A stretch of 64,000 nucleotides of DNA from Aspidiotus rigidus (taxonomy: Eukaryota; Arthropoda; Insecta; Hemiptera; Diaspididae), in assembly GCA_035079385.1 (NCBI GenBank), contig JAVHKY010000001.1, positions 7,131,501 through 7,195,500 on the forward strand, in the 5' to 3' direction. Under the pieces are notes generated by a model. It was not told the DNA's origin. It worked only from the letters and a program-made list of their open reading frames with translations, and did not search any database. The translations under genes were made by a program, and so were the position numbers. Shown piece after piece: positions 11,148 through 23,771 of the stretch (its first letter is position 1; each line of letters opens with the position of its first letter).

Positions 11148-12640
11148 CTTTTCAAGTCCCCCTCCTACAATATGTATATAGTTTGCAAGGTCGAAATTTC
11201 AACAGGAAACCTGTTCTATGGAGGACGGTTCAAGTCCCCTCCCTATCATGTACATGAGACTCGGAAAAATTTCGGATTCTTCACAATTTCAATTTCAATT
11301 CTCACTACTAAAACCAATTCGACCCATAGAACAGGTTCCCTGCGTTCCTCGCTATCGTTTTTTCTGTATGCTTTCTCTACATAGTGTACAAACCCATAAG
11401 CTTCATTATATTGGGCTAATTCTTAATAGACTAACGACCCTCAGATCCAACGCAAAGACATGAAACAAGTCAAAACTTGGAATAATTTCCACCTTCGAGC
11501 TATGCATAAATAAGGGTTTCTCTTTTCTTTTTTTCTTCTTTTCATTGGGGATATGACTGACTGGATGTAGAAAAAGTATTGCGACAGGAGGAACGTTCGC
11601 GACGAAGCTATATTTCAGCGGAGCGATGATTAACGATTATATCTCAAACGACCGAATTTGGGGAGGAATATTTCAATTGAATCGCCGAGAAAATTTTAAA
11701 ATGGCATTTACTAAATCCATTATCAACATAAGTACGCACTAAATAAACACGACCAATCGTCTTTATGACGAGTCCGCTCAAAGAAATTCTTTGATCGTGT
11801 AAGATTCGATAAATAAAGGACTAAACGAGGAACGCAAACACGAATTCCTGACGCGCTTACAGTTCAATAGAATCTCGACATATTTCGAGGTTCATTCAAG
11901 ATTTTGAAAGTTCAAGGCTGTTTAAGATGAGAATAATGTAGTTTGATGGATACACGTTTTTCGCAGAAGTACATCCGTTTCAACATTTGGAATGAAGAAA
12001 CGAGATATTTCGTACAAAATTTCGAATTAATCGACTTTTCTCTGCGAAGGGGCTTCTTCTCCACACTTACTTCTACAAATATTCACAGTAACAGTAAAAA
12101 CTTGATACAATAAATATTCGAGTGATCGTACTTGTACGAGAGCACGTCGAAGCAGACAGAGAGCACCTTGAAATGAGCAGAAAACCATTGTCGATCTGTG
12201 ATTATTACTGTAGTCGGCAAAGACTTCTTTTAGCGCACCATTTATAGATTAATTTCTTGCAATTTATTGAAGTCAAGGACGCGTTTCTACGTTATTTACA
12301 GTAAACGCTGATCACTCGATAAAATGTACACAAGGAAATAGAAAGATACGACGAGTAAGTAACGGAACTGCTCAATTTTCTATTCCCAATTTAGAACACA
12401 GGTTTACAGCAAGCTCGACCATGCAGATTACATTAGTTTCCGTACCGGATGAAAATTTAAAGGGAAAAATTCAACTTATACACCATTTGGAGTGAATAGG
12501 AACTTGTTACATCTGAATGCATGGACGAGGAGAAAATACTTCTGTGAAGATTAAAAAGGCCGAAGTCTAATGACGTCGATTTACGTGAGGGACTTGAGAA
12601 AATGTTGAAATTTTCCATCGAAAAATCAAGTAAATTTGAC
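11148..12640. other. Intron stretch with degraded repeat pieces
   Basis: To about 11340 there are further partial copies of the 'ACAGGTTCCCTGCG' and 'AAGTCCCCCTCCTA' words. From there to 12640 nothing recognisable was seen. Confidence 0.45.
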
Positions 12641-12649
12641 CCTTGTCCT

Positions 12650-13425
12650 GCTCTAGGAGCGCAGGTTAATCGATTTTAAACTGACCTCAAGTTGGCATTG
12701 AAATTCTCAATTCTTCCTCAGAATCATCTGCACACGCCGACACGAGGTCAGACTTATTGACACATCAACTATTAGTCGATTATGAATCGAATTCCTCGGA
12801 TGCTCGATAGATTTCGTGCACGTATTAACAGCTCAGGACGGCGAATGAACGCCCATATCTGGTTCCTTGAACAGGTAAGCTCGATGTCGTCGGAATCCTC
12901 AATTCGAATTTTGAATTAATGCACACCGACATCCATACTGAGTTGGTATTCGTCGGGTTTATTTGCCACGTCGATCTGTAGAAGAGCTAGAGTCAGCTCC
13001 CCCTCTTTATCCAATGCGTGATGGACTTTGGGCATTTTGTATATTTGATGACTTTGATACTCGCATATAGAATGCGTACCGGTAGGCATAATTATATAAT
13101 GAACGATTTTTCGCGGTCTGGGAAGGTACGCTGGTCGATTTTAAATCGACCTCAAGTTCAGGATGAAATTCTCAATTCTTATTCACAATCGACTGCACGA
13201 TGACAATGATATCCAGGTGGACATGAGGTCCAGACTTCTTGACCTGATTTCGACGGGTGTTACCGAGTCGACACTTGTTGACTCCACTGTGACTGACTTG
13301 TCACGTTGATCTGAGAAGAAGAGGTGCAGTCAGCTCCCCCTCCCCCCTTCAGTGCTTGATAAACTTGCAGCATTCTATCTATTCGGTGACTTTACTAATC
13401 GCAGATAGAATGCAAAGTCATTATG
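12650..13425. repeat. Diverged tandem duplication (~480-bp unit)
   Basis: Two diverged direct copies, about 12650-13085 and 13128-13425. Each carries TCGATTTTAAA..GACCTCAAGTT, a TGAAATTCTCAATTCTT word, AGTCAGCTCCCCCTC, and a terminal ATAGAATGCG/ATAGAATGCA block in the same order. No coding frame is shared. Confidence 0.6.
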
Positions 13426-13939
13426 ATCATAAAATGAGGCTCACGTTGGTTAATGCGACGATGACCGGATGGCACTGATGACGTGCACAACTTTTGATAC
13501 TGAAGTATGATTTACAGTTGAAATAGACATTTTTCAAGGGTCTTAATTCTGAATCTCTTTCACATTTTGCGGAACTCATATTATGTGTGTGATAAGGTGT
13601 AAGTAGGACACTGAAGATTTAAAAAATTAAAAAGATCTCACAGGTACAGGTCTACTTTATGAATTAACTTACAAGAATACCTCTAGATGTTACCCCATCA
13701 TCAATAGTGTTGACGATCGGTCGGTTGAGAAAATATCATTACGTAACTGTATTTCTCAACCGTAATCTTTTTTTGAATCGACTGACAAGAACAATGAGAA
13801 ACATTATCGAAATAAGTCTCTTATCTTTCAAAGTACTATTGGCAGCCAAGAATATGCGGTTGATCCGTTATAGTTAGTACGGCACAGTAATCTATGAGTA
13901 CGCGTGTAAGAGAAAGATGAAGTGGGTACCACTATGTTC

Positions 13940-14360
13940 AACAAATAGTATCGCTACTGAAGAAGAACAAGGCTTCAAACATTAAGGGAGAAATAAATGG
14001 CAAGTCACTGTTTGGCGAACACTAATGGTGAAGGAATATTTGAGGTCATACATGCAGGCAACCGCATGAAGCGAAGAAAACTCTGAGGACAGAAGGATAT
14101 TGCAAAGACAAAGAAGAGAAAAGGTAGCCACTCGAACAATGTAATTACATCGACAGTGAAAGATTACTGAACGAGATAGAAAGAACAGAACCAAACAATA
14201 GGATGACAACAAACCCAATGGCCAATACAAACGCCGCAAACAGGCGGATTAACCAATTACGAAGCAGAATTGTTGTAGCCAATCAGATCGCAGGTGTAGA
14301 CTACGAAAAGTAGACTTAAGGCCTTGTTTCTCAGTCGCGATCTAAGTAATAAAGTAGAAT
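13940..14360 (+). pseudogene. Old Penelope-like element 3' fragment
   Basis: Diverged relative of the 41-48 kb PLE family. It aligns by eye from ATGGCAAGTCACTGTTTGG at 13996 through the downstream C-terminal region (TTGAACAATGTAATCACATT-like). It then reaches the pseudo-LTR words AGCCAAT, TTAAGGCCTTGTT and AATAAAGTAGA. The hammerhead core and its stem II present in the three younger pseudo-LTRs are missing here, lying between CTCAGTCGCGA and TAATAAAG. The reading frame is destroyed. Confidence 0.7.
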
Positions 14361-14442
14361 TATACACTTCAGACTTTTTAAATTCTCTTCCAGATTTTTC
14401 TTTTAAAGTCAATGACAATTAGCCCAGGCAGATTAGGTTTTG

Positions 14443-15000
14443 AAATGGAAATAAATGCCGGCAAAGGTTTTTTTCGTGGATTATATTTAAAATGGTCTCC
14501 TGATAAACATACTAAAAGTCCACAGCGATCAGAGAGCGGGCCCTCTCCCAAAGGGGGTCAAAGTACCACAAAAATTAGTTTTCTGAGAATAAATCGAAAA
14601 CTAAGCGTCAGAGAAAATAAAGTTTCAAACAAAAGTTGTTCCTCATCAAATTTCCTATAAATTTCATTATATGTATGTCAACTTGGCCCAAAAACTCGAG
14701 CTGAAAAGTTTGTTTGAAAGTTGAGCGATTTTCTAAAATTTTTGATTCTAGTGTTAGTGTAGTAAAATTACACAGGTTTCGGAAAAAATAAAAGAACATT
14801 GCGACATAGTAAAGGTCTGATTGCTGGAAATGGTCAAGAATGAAGTCCAAAACAACATACTAACTTCTCCGCGTTTTCCCCCAAGAGCATCTTTTTTATG
14901 GGGGTTGAAACCCCCTCAAAATCAGTTTTTTGTAAATATCCCGCTTAATACGCACCTTAGAGAAAAAACTCATCAGTCAAAAATTATTCCTCGTGAAATC
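14443..15000. repeat. Interspersed repeat, inverted partner of 17822-18377
   Basis: About 556 bases that match 17822-18377 in reverse complement nearly end to end. An example word is GGGGGTTGAAACCCCCTCAA at about 14900, itself palindromic. The open frame starting at 14412 and its mirror at 18375 encode the same peptide with a few changes. That may reflect an ancestral frame or simply a young duplication. No transposase similarity was recognised. Confidence 0.75.
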
Positions 15001-15775
15001 CAGGCAAACTTGCTGAATTTTTTATTGTTCCAGGCGATATAGGGAATGATACCAAGAAGCTTGTTATCTCTTGTTTCTCCGTTTTGATAATTGCAAGACT
15101 CATGTAGTCAATCTCTCACCGCAAAACAAGCTTCTCGGGAGATCGCCTAAAATGGCGGAGCAAGTTTGCCTGACCCAATCGACTATCAACGTGAAACCCT
15201 CATGCGACTACGCCAACTTTGACAAGGAGCGCGTTATTCTCGGATTTGTATTGCGGCGGTTCTTCTTGAATTTGTGGGAGCACACAACAATAACAAGCTT
15301 CTTGGTGACATTCCTTCCATTGCTTGAAACAATTCCACACGTTAGCCCACTTCAATTGTACGCGGGTCGAAGTCAAAATCTCACCGCGAGTCCACAACAG
15401 AAGACCACATCCATTCCCACACCATCGCTTGAAACAACCAGAATGGAAAACTTGGGAGCATAATACAGCAAAAACGTAGCACACAAAATCCAGCCTGTTT
15501 TCAGTCCGAAAATGGAGCACGACGTGCGGCATACAGCCCCCTCATACGGTTGGAGGGGGAAGAAGACCAGCACGAACGGAAAACTCTACGGCACAACCCA
15601 GTACAAACGAATCCACCCACTCCAACTAGAAAAATCGAAATGGGGGAAGGGCTCGCATGTTTACAGCCCCATATTCAGCTTTTTACATATCATACATGCA
15701 TAAGAAACGATTTTTAAAATGTCTGTCCATGTATGGAAAACTTTATTTTCATGTATGATAGGCAGTTGATTATAC
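15001..15775. other. Spacer between repeats, no gene seen
   Basis: Moderately GC-richer DNA with short open frames in both directions. The word AAGGAGCGCGTTATTC near 15227 recurs at 17718 in the same orientation, with ATTTG.AT.GCGG following it. It is probably the edge of a repeat family. No function recognised. Confidence 0.4.
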
Positions 15776-17166
15776 CAGTGTTTCCCAACCGGTGTGCCGC
15801 GGTACATCCCTGTGCCGCAAGCCCGCCTCAGGTGTGCCGCAAAAGTTTTATCAAAAACATAAATCAACATGAACTAAAAAAAAGAATTGCCCTTTTTCTT
15901 TTCGTAATTTGACAAATTAATGATATTATTTAACTAAATAAATTAAAAACATTTTATTAATATAAATAAATATAATATTTAATTTCGAATTTAAAAATTT
16001 TATAAAATAAAAATAATTTCAATTCTTAGTGCAAAGTAAATTTTTGAAATTCAATTTATTAATTTAAATAAGTGAATAAATTTAAATAATTAAATTAATA
16101 ATTATATCCTTAAGGATAACAGGATGATTAAATAAAATATTTTCAATTTGTTACCTCGATGTTGAATTAATAGAATTATATTAATATAATTTATATAATT
16201 TAATCTGTAATTCTATTTAAATTAGGGATACAATCTATTTTAATATTTATTGATGGTAATGTTCGTGAATGAATTACATCTTAATTTAAATGGAATACCC
16301 CGACGACATATCATCTTCTCTGATTGTATTCTATTTTGAAATAATTTATCAACCATAAATTATAGAATAAAAAAATTCTTATAATAATATAATATATAAA
16401 AAAAATTCAATTTAAATATAATCAAATAAAACTTTTTATTAAAAAATAAAACATGAATAAAATTGAGACAAATAAAATTAATTGTATATTTTGTATTCAA
16501 ATTAATTGATATAAATTAAATTTATAATTAATTATTTAATAATAATTATTTTAACTTTTATTATGATCAAAATATTGATTATTAATTTTTTTCATATTAA
16601 TTTATTATTAAAATTTTTTTAAAATCATTTTTTCAATATTTTGAATTTTTTTTTAATTTAAATGATTTATTAATGAAATTACTCGAAAAAGTAATCATAA
16701 GCACTATCGAACCGATGTGTTCCAATTTTTGAATGCCGTCTGTTCCAGTTATAATTACTTAAACTTGAGTCCAAACCTACACTCACTGTCATAAAAATCA
16801 AAACATTTCTGCGACTTGGCTAAAAATACAGATTTTACTTCATGTTTTCTGATAAATTTCGAAATTCGAAGAGCCCAGAGGGTTTCCAGTAAATACAGGA
16901 AACATCCAGACACTTTTGTGTACATTGATGGCAAAATTTTTTTTAGTCCCAGTGGAAGATCCCTTGTTTCCCGGAACTGTAGTATAGAGAAAGAAGGGTG
17001 AAGCCTCCTATAGCCATCTTGTAGGCCACAAATTGTGAAATTAGGAGGAGGAAATCTGTAGAGACATACAAATGTCAAAACGCACAAAGATTTTCGCTAC
17101 AATTTGAAGTTCTGGAAATGCTGTGCCGCGGGAATATCGTTCATGGAAAAATGTGCCGCGATATAA
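15776..17166. mobile_element. Nonautonomous hAT-like element, copy 1 (right end truncated)
   Basis: The left terminus is CAGTGTTTCCCAACCGGTGT, followed by repeated GTGCCGC subterminal motifs (GCCGCGG, GTGCCGCAAGCC, GTGTGCCGCAAAAG). This is the typical look of hAT elements starting CAGxGxTTCTCAACC. The interior is extremely AT-rich and noncoding. The right side again shows GTGCCGCG (17122, 17153) but breaks off at ATATAA before the second TIR. The reverse-complement copy at 31191-32568 retains that TIR. At the break it abuts the repeat starting AAAACGACGGCTTCC. Confidence 0.8.
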
Positions 17167-17585
17167 AAAACGACGGCTTCCTTAACGAAGTTAAACGAGG
17201 AACGCAGGGAACCTATTTTATGAGTCGAATGGGATTTGGTATTGAAAATTCAAGGAAGCCTAGACCTAGATAAAGATAGTATAAAGAAGGCCTAGACCTA
17301 CTATAACCCTATCATAATATAGTTGAGAATCTAAATTTTTCTCGCTCGAGAGACGAAATTTTTCTAAGTCCCTCTCCTATCATGACTCGAGAGTCGAAAT
17401 TTTTCTAAGTTCCTCTCCTATCATATATGGCTCGAGAGTCGAAATTTTTCTAAGTCCCCCTTCTGTCATATATAGCTCGAGAGTCGAAATTTTTCCAAGT
17501 TTTTCGCTGGACGGCGCACGGCGGACGGCGGATTTCTCAAATAGCCCCCCATAAAACAGGTTCCCTGTTAAAAGGTTCAAAATAA
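17167..17585. repeat. Compound repeat, inverted partner of 10745-11147
   Basis: Begins with AAAACGACGGCTTCCTTAAC and the GGAACGCAGGGAACCTATTT block. It then has four direct 45-bp units of the CTCGAGAGTCGAAATTTTTC / TAAGTCC type (17345-17495), followed by GGACGGCGCACGGCGGACGG and CCCCCCATAAAACAGGTTCC. Order and orientation are the mirror of 10745-11147. Confidence 0.7.
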
Positions 17586-17821
17586 TATCGTGCAGAAAAT
17601 TCCCTGTGACAATTAATTAAAACTAATAAAATTAGTATACGTTTCATCGTATTTACTAGCGACATATTAACGTTACCTTCGCGCGTAACCACCGCGCAAC
17701 GACGTCATCTCCCGGCAAGGAGCGCGTTATTCACGCATTTGCATGGCGGAGGCTCAATTTCCATGAATTTTTGAGCTAACCATCACGTGTAGGTTAGAAA
17801 TGAAATACGTAGTCCGATAGG

Positions 17822-18377
17822 AAATTTTACGAGGAATAATTTTTGACCGATGACTTTTTTCTCTAAAATGCGTATTAAGCGGGATATTTACAAAAAACTG
17901 ATTTTGAGGGGGTTTCAACCCCCATAAAAAAGATGCTCTTGGTGAAAAACGCGGAGAAGTTGGTATGTTATTTTGGATTTCATTCTTGACCATTTCCAGC
18001 GATCAGACCTTTACTGTGTCGCAATGTTCTTTTTTTTCCGAAACCTGTGTAATTTTACTACACTAACACTAGAATCAAAAATTTTAGAAAATCGCTCAAC
18101 TTTCAAACAAACTTTTCAGCTCGAGTTTTTGGGCCAAGTTGACATACATATAATGAAATTTATAGGAAATTTGATGAGGAACAACTTTTGTTTGAAACTT
18201 TATTTTCTCTGACGCTTAGTTTCCGATTTATCCTCAGAAAACTAATTTTTGTGGTACTTTGACCCCCTTTGGGAGAGGGCCCGCTCTCTGATTGCTGTGG
18301 ACTTTTAGTATGTTTATCAGGAGACCATTTCCAACATAATCCACGAGAAAAACCTTTGCCGGCATTTATTTCCATTT
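17822..18377. repeat. Interspersed repeat, inverted partner of 14443-15000
   Basis: Reverse-complement copy of 14443-15000. With the 10.7/17.2-kb pair it forms two interleaved inverted-repeat pairs around the hAT element at 15776-17166. Confidence 0.75.
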
Positions 18378-20945
18378 ATTCTCATTTTTGAGCCTGATCT
18401 TCGTGGGTTAAATGTGAAGTAAATTCAGCAGTGATACCGATTTCTAGTCCACATAACTTACAATACCAGACGTTGATTCAATTTCGGTTCCATCGAGAAG
18501 CCGATAAAACAGAACTAGCGCTCAATTGTAAGGGGAATTAGCAGTCGAAATTAGGCGGAACTCATATGAGTTGATTAGGGATTTTGACCTCAGATCGAGC
18601 CAACTCGGTTCACCGGGATCAAGCTGTAGATAAGAGGAGGATTTTAAACAATTTCAATTGTCGAGCAATAGATGACTATCGACTAGGGAAGAATTCGACC
18701 ACCGAGCTGTAGGTCTGAAAGACCTTTGAAAATTTCAACTTCTGAGCTATGTAAGAATAAACGGGAGAGTGGCGAGGGGAATTGAAAAAAAAGTCGACTA
18801 TTAAGCTGTAGAAAAGAGAAGTACTTAATAAAAAATCAATCTTCAAACTGTACATAAGACGAGAAGGTGACTGAGAAAGAGTTGTAGATCTTACGAGAGA
18901 GACTTGAAAACTGTCGACACCTCGGTGTTGTAGATGAATGGAGGAGGATTTGGACGAATTGCAGGCTTGGAACTATATATGAAGGGGTGGGAGAACTTAC
19001 GAGAATTTCGTTTATCGAACTCTGTACAATATTCAAGAATTTCAGGGTAAACCTCTGTATAATTTTCAACGAGGCAAATAAACGATTCAATGAATAAGAA
19101 AATTTACCAAACAAAACTAGAATGTCGACTACGAACTAGTATTTCGATAAATCGATCAGCGCACATATTTAACTAAGTACTAATGAGTCACGACAGCAAA
19201 CGTTTATTAGAGAAGAGATAACGAAAAAAGCTTTCAATTTTCTTCGTGAAATTATTCCAACTCGAAATCAACGACGATTCAAATAAATGTCAACAAAATT
19301 CTCACGAAATCTAGGATGAAGATCGTATAATGTTATGCACTGAAAAAAGTCCGGATAAATACAAATATGAGGAAAGATGACTTTGAGCAACGTATTTGTG
19401 ACTTTCACCTCTGACCTCATTGAATAATTGTCTCACTTTTCGAAAACACTTATGACGGAGTTAGTATCTCTACTTGATTTCACAAGATCTTATAATTGAA
19501 TAACAACTGAGTTTCAATTTTTCCAACGTCCGATGCGACGATCCTGCGCAATCCGATAGAGAAAATCGGACATTTTCAGTTCACGCGGGTACGATGAGAA
19601 CATAAACCAAAATAATGAAAAAATATTTTTCATCAGAGGAAAAGCTCACGGTCGAATCGACATTTTGACATTGAAATTTTAATTTAATTACAGCCTTCGT
19701 TCACAAACTAACGTTATAATTTACATACAATTTTTTCTCTCCTTCTATTCCTCTTTCTTTCTTTCTTTTTTTTGTTTTTTTTAAGCGCGAAAGAAAGAAA
19801 ACAATAACAGCTGAACAATTGAATTACAACCATCGAACCAGTTCGACAAGCGAAATTTATTTCTTCCTATTCGCGGAAACCTAATCCAATAACTGAAAAC
19901 GACTGCGGCGAGTCAATTGCGATACAAAATTATTCCCAGCTTTAGAGGGAGAATACGAAGAAATGACATCACCATATTATTATTTTCACCTTTCTCCCGG
20001 GAGGTTAAAAGAAAAAGTGTAAGTAAAAAGATGAGAACGCGAAGCAGTTCGTACGAGAACATTTTTCAATTTTTCGTGACGTCTCACGTACGGTGAAAAA
20101 CTGACGAAGTGGTATTCAAAAAAGGTAAAACCGCAAGATTTCTGAATTCGTGATACCGATTTCCAAATCTCACCATTCCCACGCCACGCCGAGTACAAGT
20201 CGACAGATTTTCGAACGTAGGTTGGGAACGCTTTTAGCGCATAATTTCGTCATCATATGAGCGCGCACGAGTTAGGACGTTTTTCATAAATTATGAGCTT
20301 TCTGAGCGATGTAGTCGAGCAACGAGGAATTACATATTTCATTGTTATTTTCGACTGCGTATCTTCTTGCTAGATGAATATTGAATTTGTCAAAATTTTT
20401 AATTGCCCCCAAGAAAGCGTGAGGTCGACGCGTTCTATCGCTGATACACGGATCATACAAAAATTCAACAAAATGTGCATTTCGTCCAGAAAAAAGTAGC
20501 TACTATAATCTAGCCTTACCTCGTTTGAAAGTTCTTACACCCAAGTCAGGAGCAGGGTTCGGCTAATGGATCGGGAATCGGGAAATTCCCGGTGGGCCGC
20601 GGGGTGTTTTGAACCGATCGGCCGGCGAAGAAAAAAGAAGCAGAACCTAAAAATTACACTTCCGCGCGAGGCCGAATGCTATTTTACTGTCAGCCCAATC
20701 TTGGTAAGGAAAGAATAAGGAGAGCTGGAATATAAAATCCGAGCAAACATTATCTCTCCTCAACGAGATATAAGACAATGTGTGTCACTAGACGAAAAAT
20801 TTTACAATATTCCTCCCTGTATGCCAACCCTCTAAAATTTCACGATCGTAAACATATAACTTTTCGTTTATTGAGTTAATGCGATTCTCCAAATTATGGT
20901 TAAGCATATCGAGGAAGGGACTTGAGTTGCAAAAATCTCAGAAAT
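18378..20945. other. Intron stretch, no gene seen
   Basis: Contains loosely repeated GAGCTGTAGA / GACTTGAAAA words between 18600 and 18970, resembling degraded 45-bp minisatellite units. The remainder to 20945 shows nothing recognisable apart from pyrimidine-rich stretches near 19750. Confidence 0.45.
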
Positions 20946-22310
20946 CAATAAATAAAACACGAGCGCTTACGGTTCTAATTCTTACTGAGGCTGGTGAGGG
21001 AAATGCTATTGTGGTCATGGAGAAGTCCTCTCACATCATCAAAGTTGACGAAGTGCTTAACCCGATTGAGGATAAAGAAAATGACCTTTTCACTTTCCCT
21101 AACCATGTATAAGAGATCAGAACCGTTATCAACCCGAGTCAAGTTCATCATAAAAAGTCCATCGGTGAAAAGCTAAGCCCGTATCCCCCTCCTACACGAG
21201 ATGCCTAAGTTGTACAAAAAAATACTCTGTTGTGATCCGTCGTATCCTCGCGCCAAATTTTTAGATGAGTGGTTCAAAGGCCGTGTCGAGATCGAGTCTT
21301 CTTACTTTGTGAACAATTCGGTTTCTTTGGCTGATAAGCTTAAGGACGTAAATCTTTCTTGAGGTTTGACCCTTTGCTCATTTGATGTTGTTGGTTTGGG
21401 TCCGAAAATCCTCGAGGCTACCGCTATCCAACGTATGGGTTATCAGCTTGTTGAATCTAACATTTCTCGTGAAACGTTGGGAGAATTTTTCGATCTGCCA
21501 AATATTTGTTGGTCCTCGAATTTTCGCAAATTAAATGAGATTTTTCGAGTTTCCCGAAAAGGTAGGCATGTCTAAGCGCCGTTCCCTTATTTCGAAGGTA
21601 TTCATGTCTGAATATGAACTTGATCTTTTCTCATCGGGCCACGTGTTTTCGAGTCGTAGTCATTATTGGCAAAGGTATGTAGACGACGTTCTGTTTACAT
21701 GAACTGGTCCTCAAGATCTACCCAGTTTGTGTCTTACGTTTCAAGAGTTGGCAGGTTTACCTGATTAGATCTTACGGTTCGCGGGAGAATCATGATAAAT
21801 ATCTCGGTTATACCACCTCCCTCCCTCCCTCGTGACCGTGGCAATAGGAAGCTCTGGAACAGGCCGTCGTTTTTGGAAAAGTTTTTCTTACAGCTGAACC
21901 TCGTCCGTCCAGCGTTCTATAATCCTGTCACTGTAAAGGATTTATTCGTGAGGGTGAAGGACGCTATTCCATTGGTTCAGAAGAGTGGGGTGTGTAAGGT
22001 GGCACATAAGGACTGTAGCGCTGTTTTTACATAAGAGACCAGTCGCTAACTTGAAAGTAGAGTGCCGAAGAGAGCTTGGGAAAAAAGAAATATCGGCTTT
22101 TGTGGACCATTCAATCACCAGTGATCACAATTTCAGGGAGAGATCGAAAGTCTTCCTCCACAGGGAAAATTTATCCTTCAAAAGCATCGCGCTCCATCCG
22201 CCACCGGAGTAGTGACGATATCACTGTGCTAAACAGGTACATTCCTGATGAAAAGTTGATTGAATTAGTTTGGTTTTATGACTCACATTGTGAAGACTCG
22301 CTAGTTTAGC
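20946..22310 (+). pseudogene. Penelope-like element relic, family 2 (RT plus GIY-YIG)
   Basis: Broken PLE reading along the plus strand. LTEAGEGNAIVVMEKSSH (20983 on) corresponds to the TKADKGNAVVVMEKS motif of PLE reverse transcriptases. CSFDVVGLGPKI near 21372 is RT motif A. RYVDDVLFT near 21677 is motif C with both catalytic Asp intact. RPAFYNPVTVKDLFVRVKD near 21907 leads to a degraded GIY-YIG region (SGVCKVAHKDCSAVF) and the C-terminal DDITVLNRYIPDEKLIELVW. Many stops and frameshifts and a shortened middle make it dead. At 20946-20975 it abuts a short antisense piece matching the 23682-23708 pseudo-LTR end. Confidence 0.8.
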
Positions 22311-23685
22311 CCTGATTTGTCTGAATGTTCTCGTTTTCAGACGTTGTTGGGTTAATTGCTTTCATATCTTGCTAGACGATGGTTGTTGGACGGGAAACGC
22401 TCGACATTATTTCTGCGGTATTTGCAACTCAAGTTTACTCTTTGGAGTAACTTCTCTCTTGTTCATCGACAATAATCGAAATTTGTTGGAGCTAGCGAGA
22501 ACGAACGAACGAGCGAGCGAATCGAGTGAGCTCGTCAGTGTAGCTCAACTTATGGCATACTCTCAGTCTATGATATTCAAATGGAAAGTAGAAGACAGCA
22601 AGACGACCTTCGAAGTTTGACTCGATTAACAACCGTTTCCCCAAGCAGATGTATGTTGCTGTAGATCTCTAGGACCAGCCTCAGTACTTAGATGAAGAGA
22701 AATAGCTGCTATTGTGCAGCATCAAACACAACACACGTCCACATTATGAACCAAGACCGATACCAGTGTTCACAATCTCGTTACACCCATCTTGGCGCTC
22801 TGTCCTAACATTCAAGCCTTGTGAACCATGCGGCACTTGGCGTTGTCAAAAGGAGTAATACACTTCTAACGTTACAAAGAAGGAGGAGGTACAAGACACG
22901 TAACAGTAAAGAACGTTCTGCCGCGAGAAATATAACCTCCATAAAACACAAAAATTTTAGTTGAAAAAAAAAATAAAAATAACTTTGTTGGTGGAAATTA
23001 AACAGAAAAGTGGTCAAAACGAACGAAGACTACTGTCAGATTGCACAGAAAACACAATCACCACGGCACCTTTGAACGGTGGGCCGAAAATACCACATGT
23101 GACCTTGTTTCAGAAAAGGAATGAAAACGTTCAAATATCAATCCGGAGATAAGAGTCTGCACGAAGACGCAGAAAGACCCATATCTCCAGATTGATACAC
23201 GGACGTTCACGTTCCTTTCTTGAAATCAGGTCAAAATTGCGTATCAACGCTGTACTGAGGTGTAATATTGGTGTCTTTGTTCTTGTGTGATGCCCATCAC
23301 TCGAAAACACTAGTAAGGGTCGGTCTTTTTGTACTAGCGAAAGCCACGCTGCACCTTGAATCACGCAACAACGATGGAAGTCGCTGTCTCCTTCTCAATT
23401 TTAGGTAAAGAAGTCGACAGTGATGGTAACACCTAAGACCTCTCCTTTCTAAAAAAAATAGCTCAAATTGAAAAAGAGCGAGACGGACCAAGCATACGAA
23501 TAAGTTTCTTTCTTTTGCGCATCAACAAAAAGTTGTTTATTCTCCGACACCTACCAAGGTAAAAATATGCGCCAGATGCACTACTCCATGAGATCGGGGA
23601 TTCATACCATTTTATCCCAAAGATTTGGAGTCTTTAACGACGAGAAGGGAATACTCCGAAGAGGAGTAAAAACTACAGAAAATAA
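22311..23685. other. Intron stretch between two Penelope relics
   Basis: No gene recognised. Short open frames on both strands look random. GAAC/GAGC-rich low complexity lies at 22497-22525. Confidence 0.4.
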
Positions 23686-23690
23686 ATAAA

Positions 23691-23735
23691 GCCGAGCGCT
23701 TCCGGTTTATAAACCATCATCGGGACCGAAACGAA
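23691..23735 (-). ncRNA. Decayed hammerhead-like motif at Penelope family 2 end
   Basis: Read on the minus strand: CCGATGA (23723-23717), one U, a perfect 12-base palindromic hairpin GGTTTATAAACC (stem II), then GGAAGCGCTCGGC. This has the order core, stem II, GAAA-box, short stem III, cleavage trinucleotide of a type I hammerhead. The core is altered (CUGAUGA to CCGAUGA, GAAA to GGAA), so it should be inactive. It lies at the 3' end of the family 2 PLE, where a pseudo-LTR is expected. Confidence 0.5.
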
Positions 23736-23771
23736 AGCAACTGACAAGAACGGAGAAGAGACCTCGGATGA

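Noticed and set aside
14412..14660. 82-codon frame repeated at 18375-18160 as a conserved small protein
   Set aside because: Both lie in an inverted DNA duplication; peptide conservation is explained by recent shared descent, with no sign of coding constraint seen.
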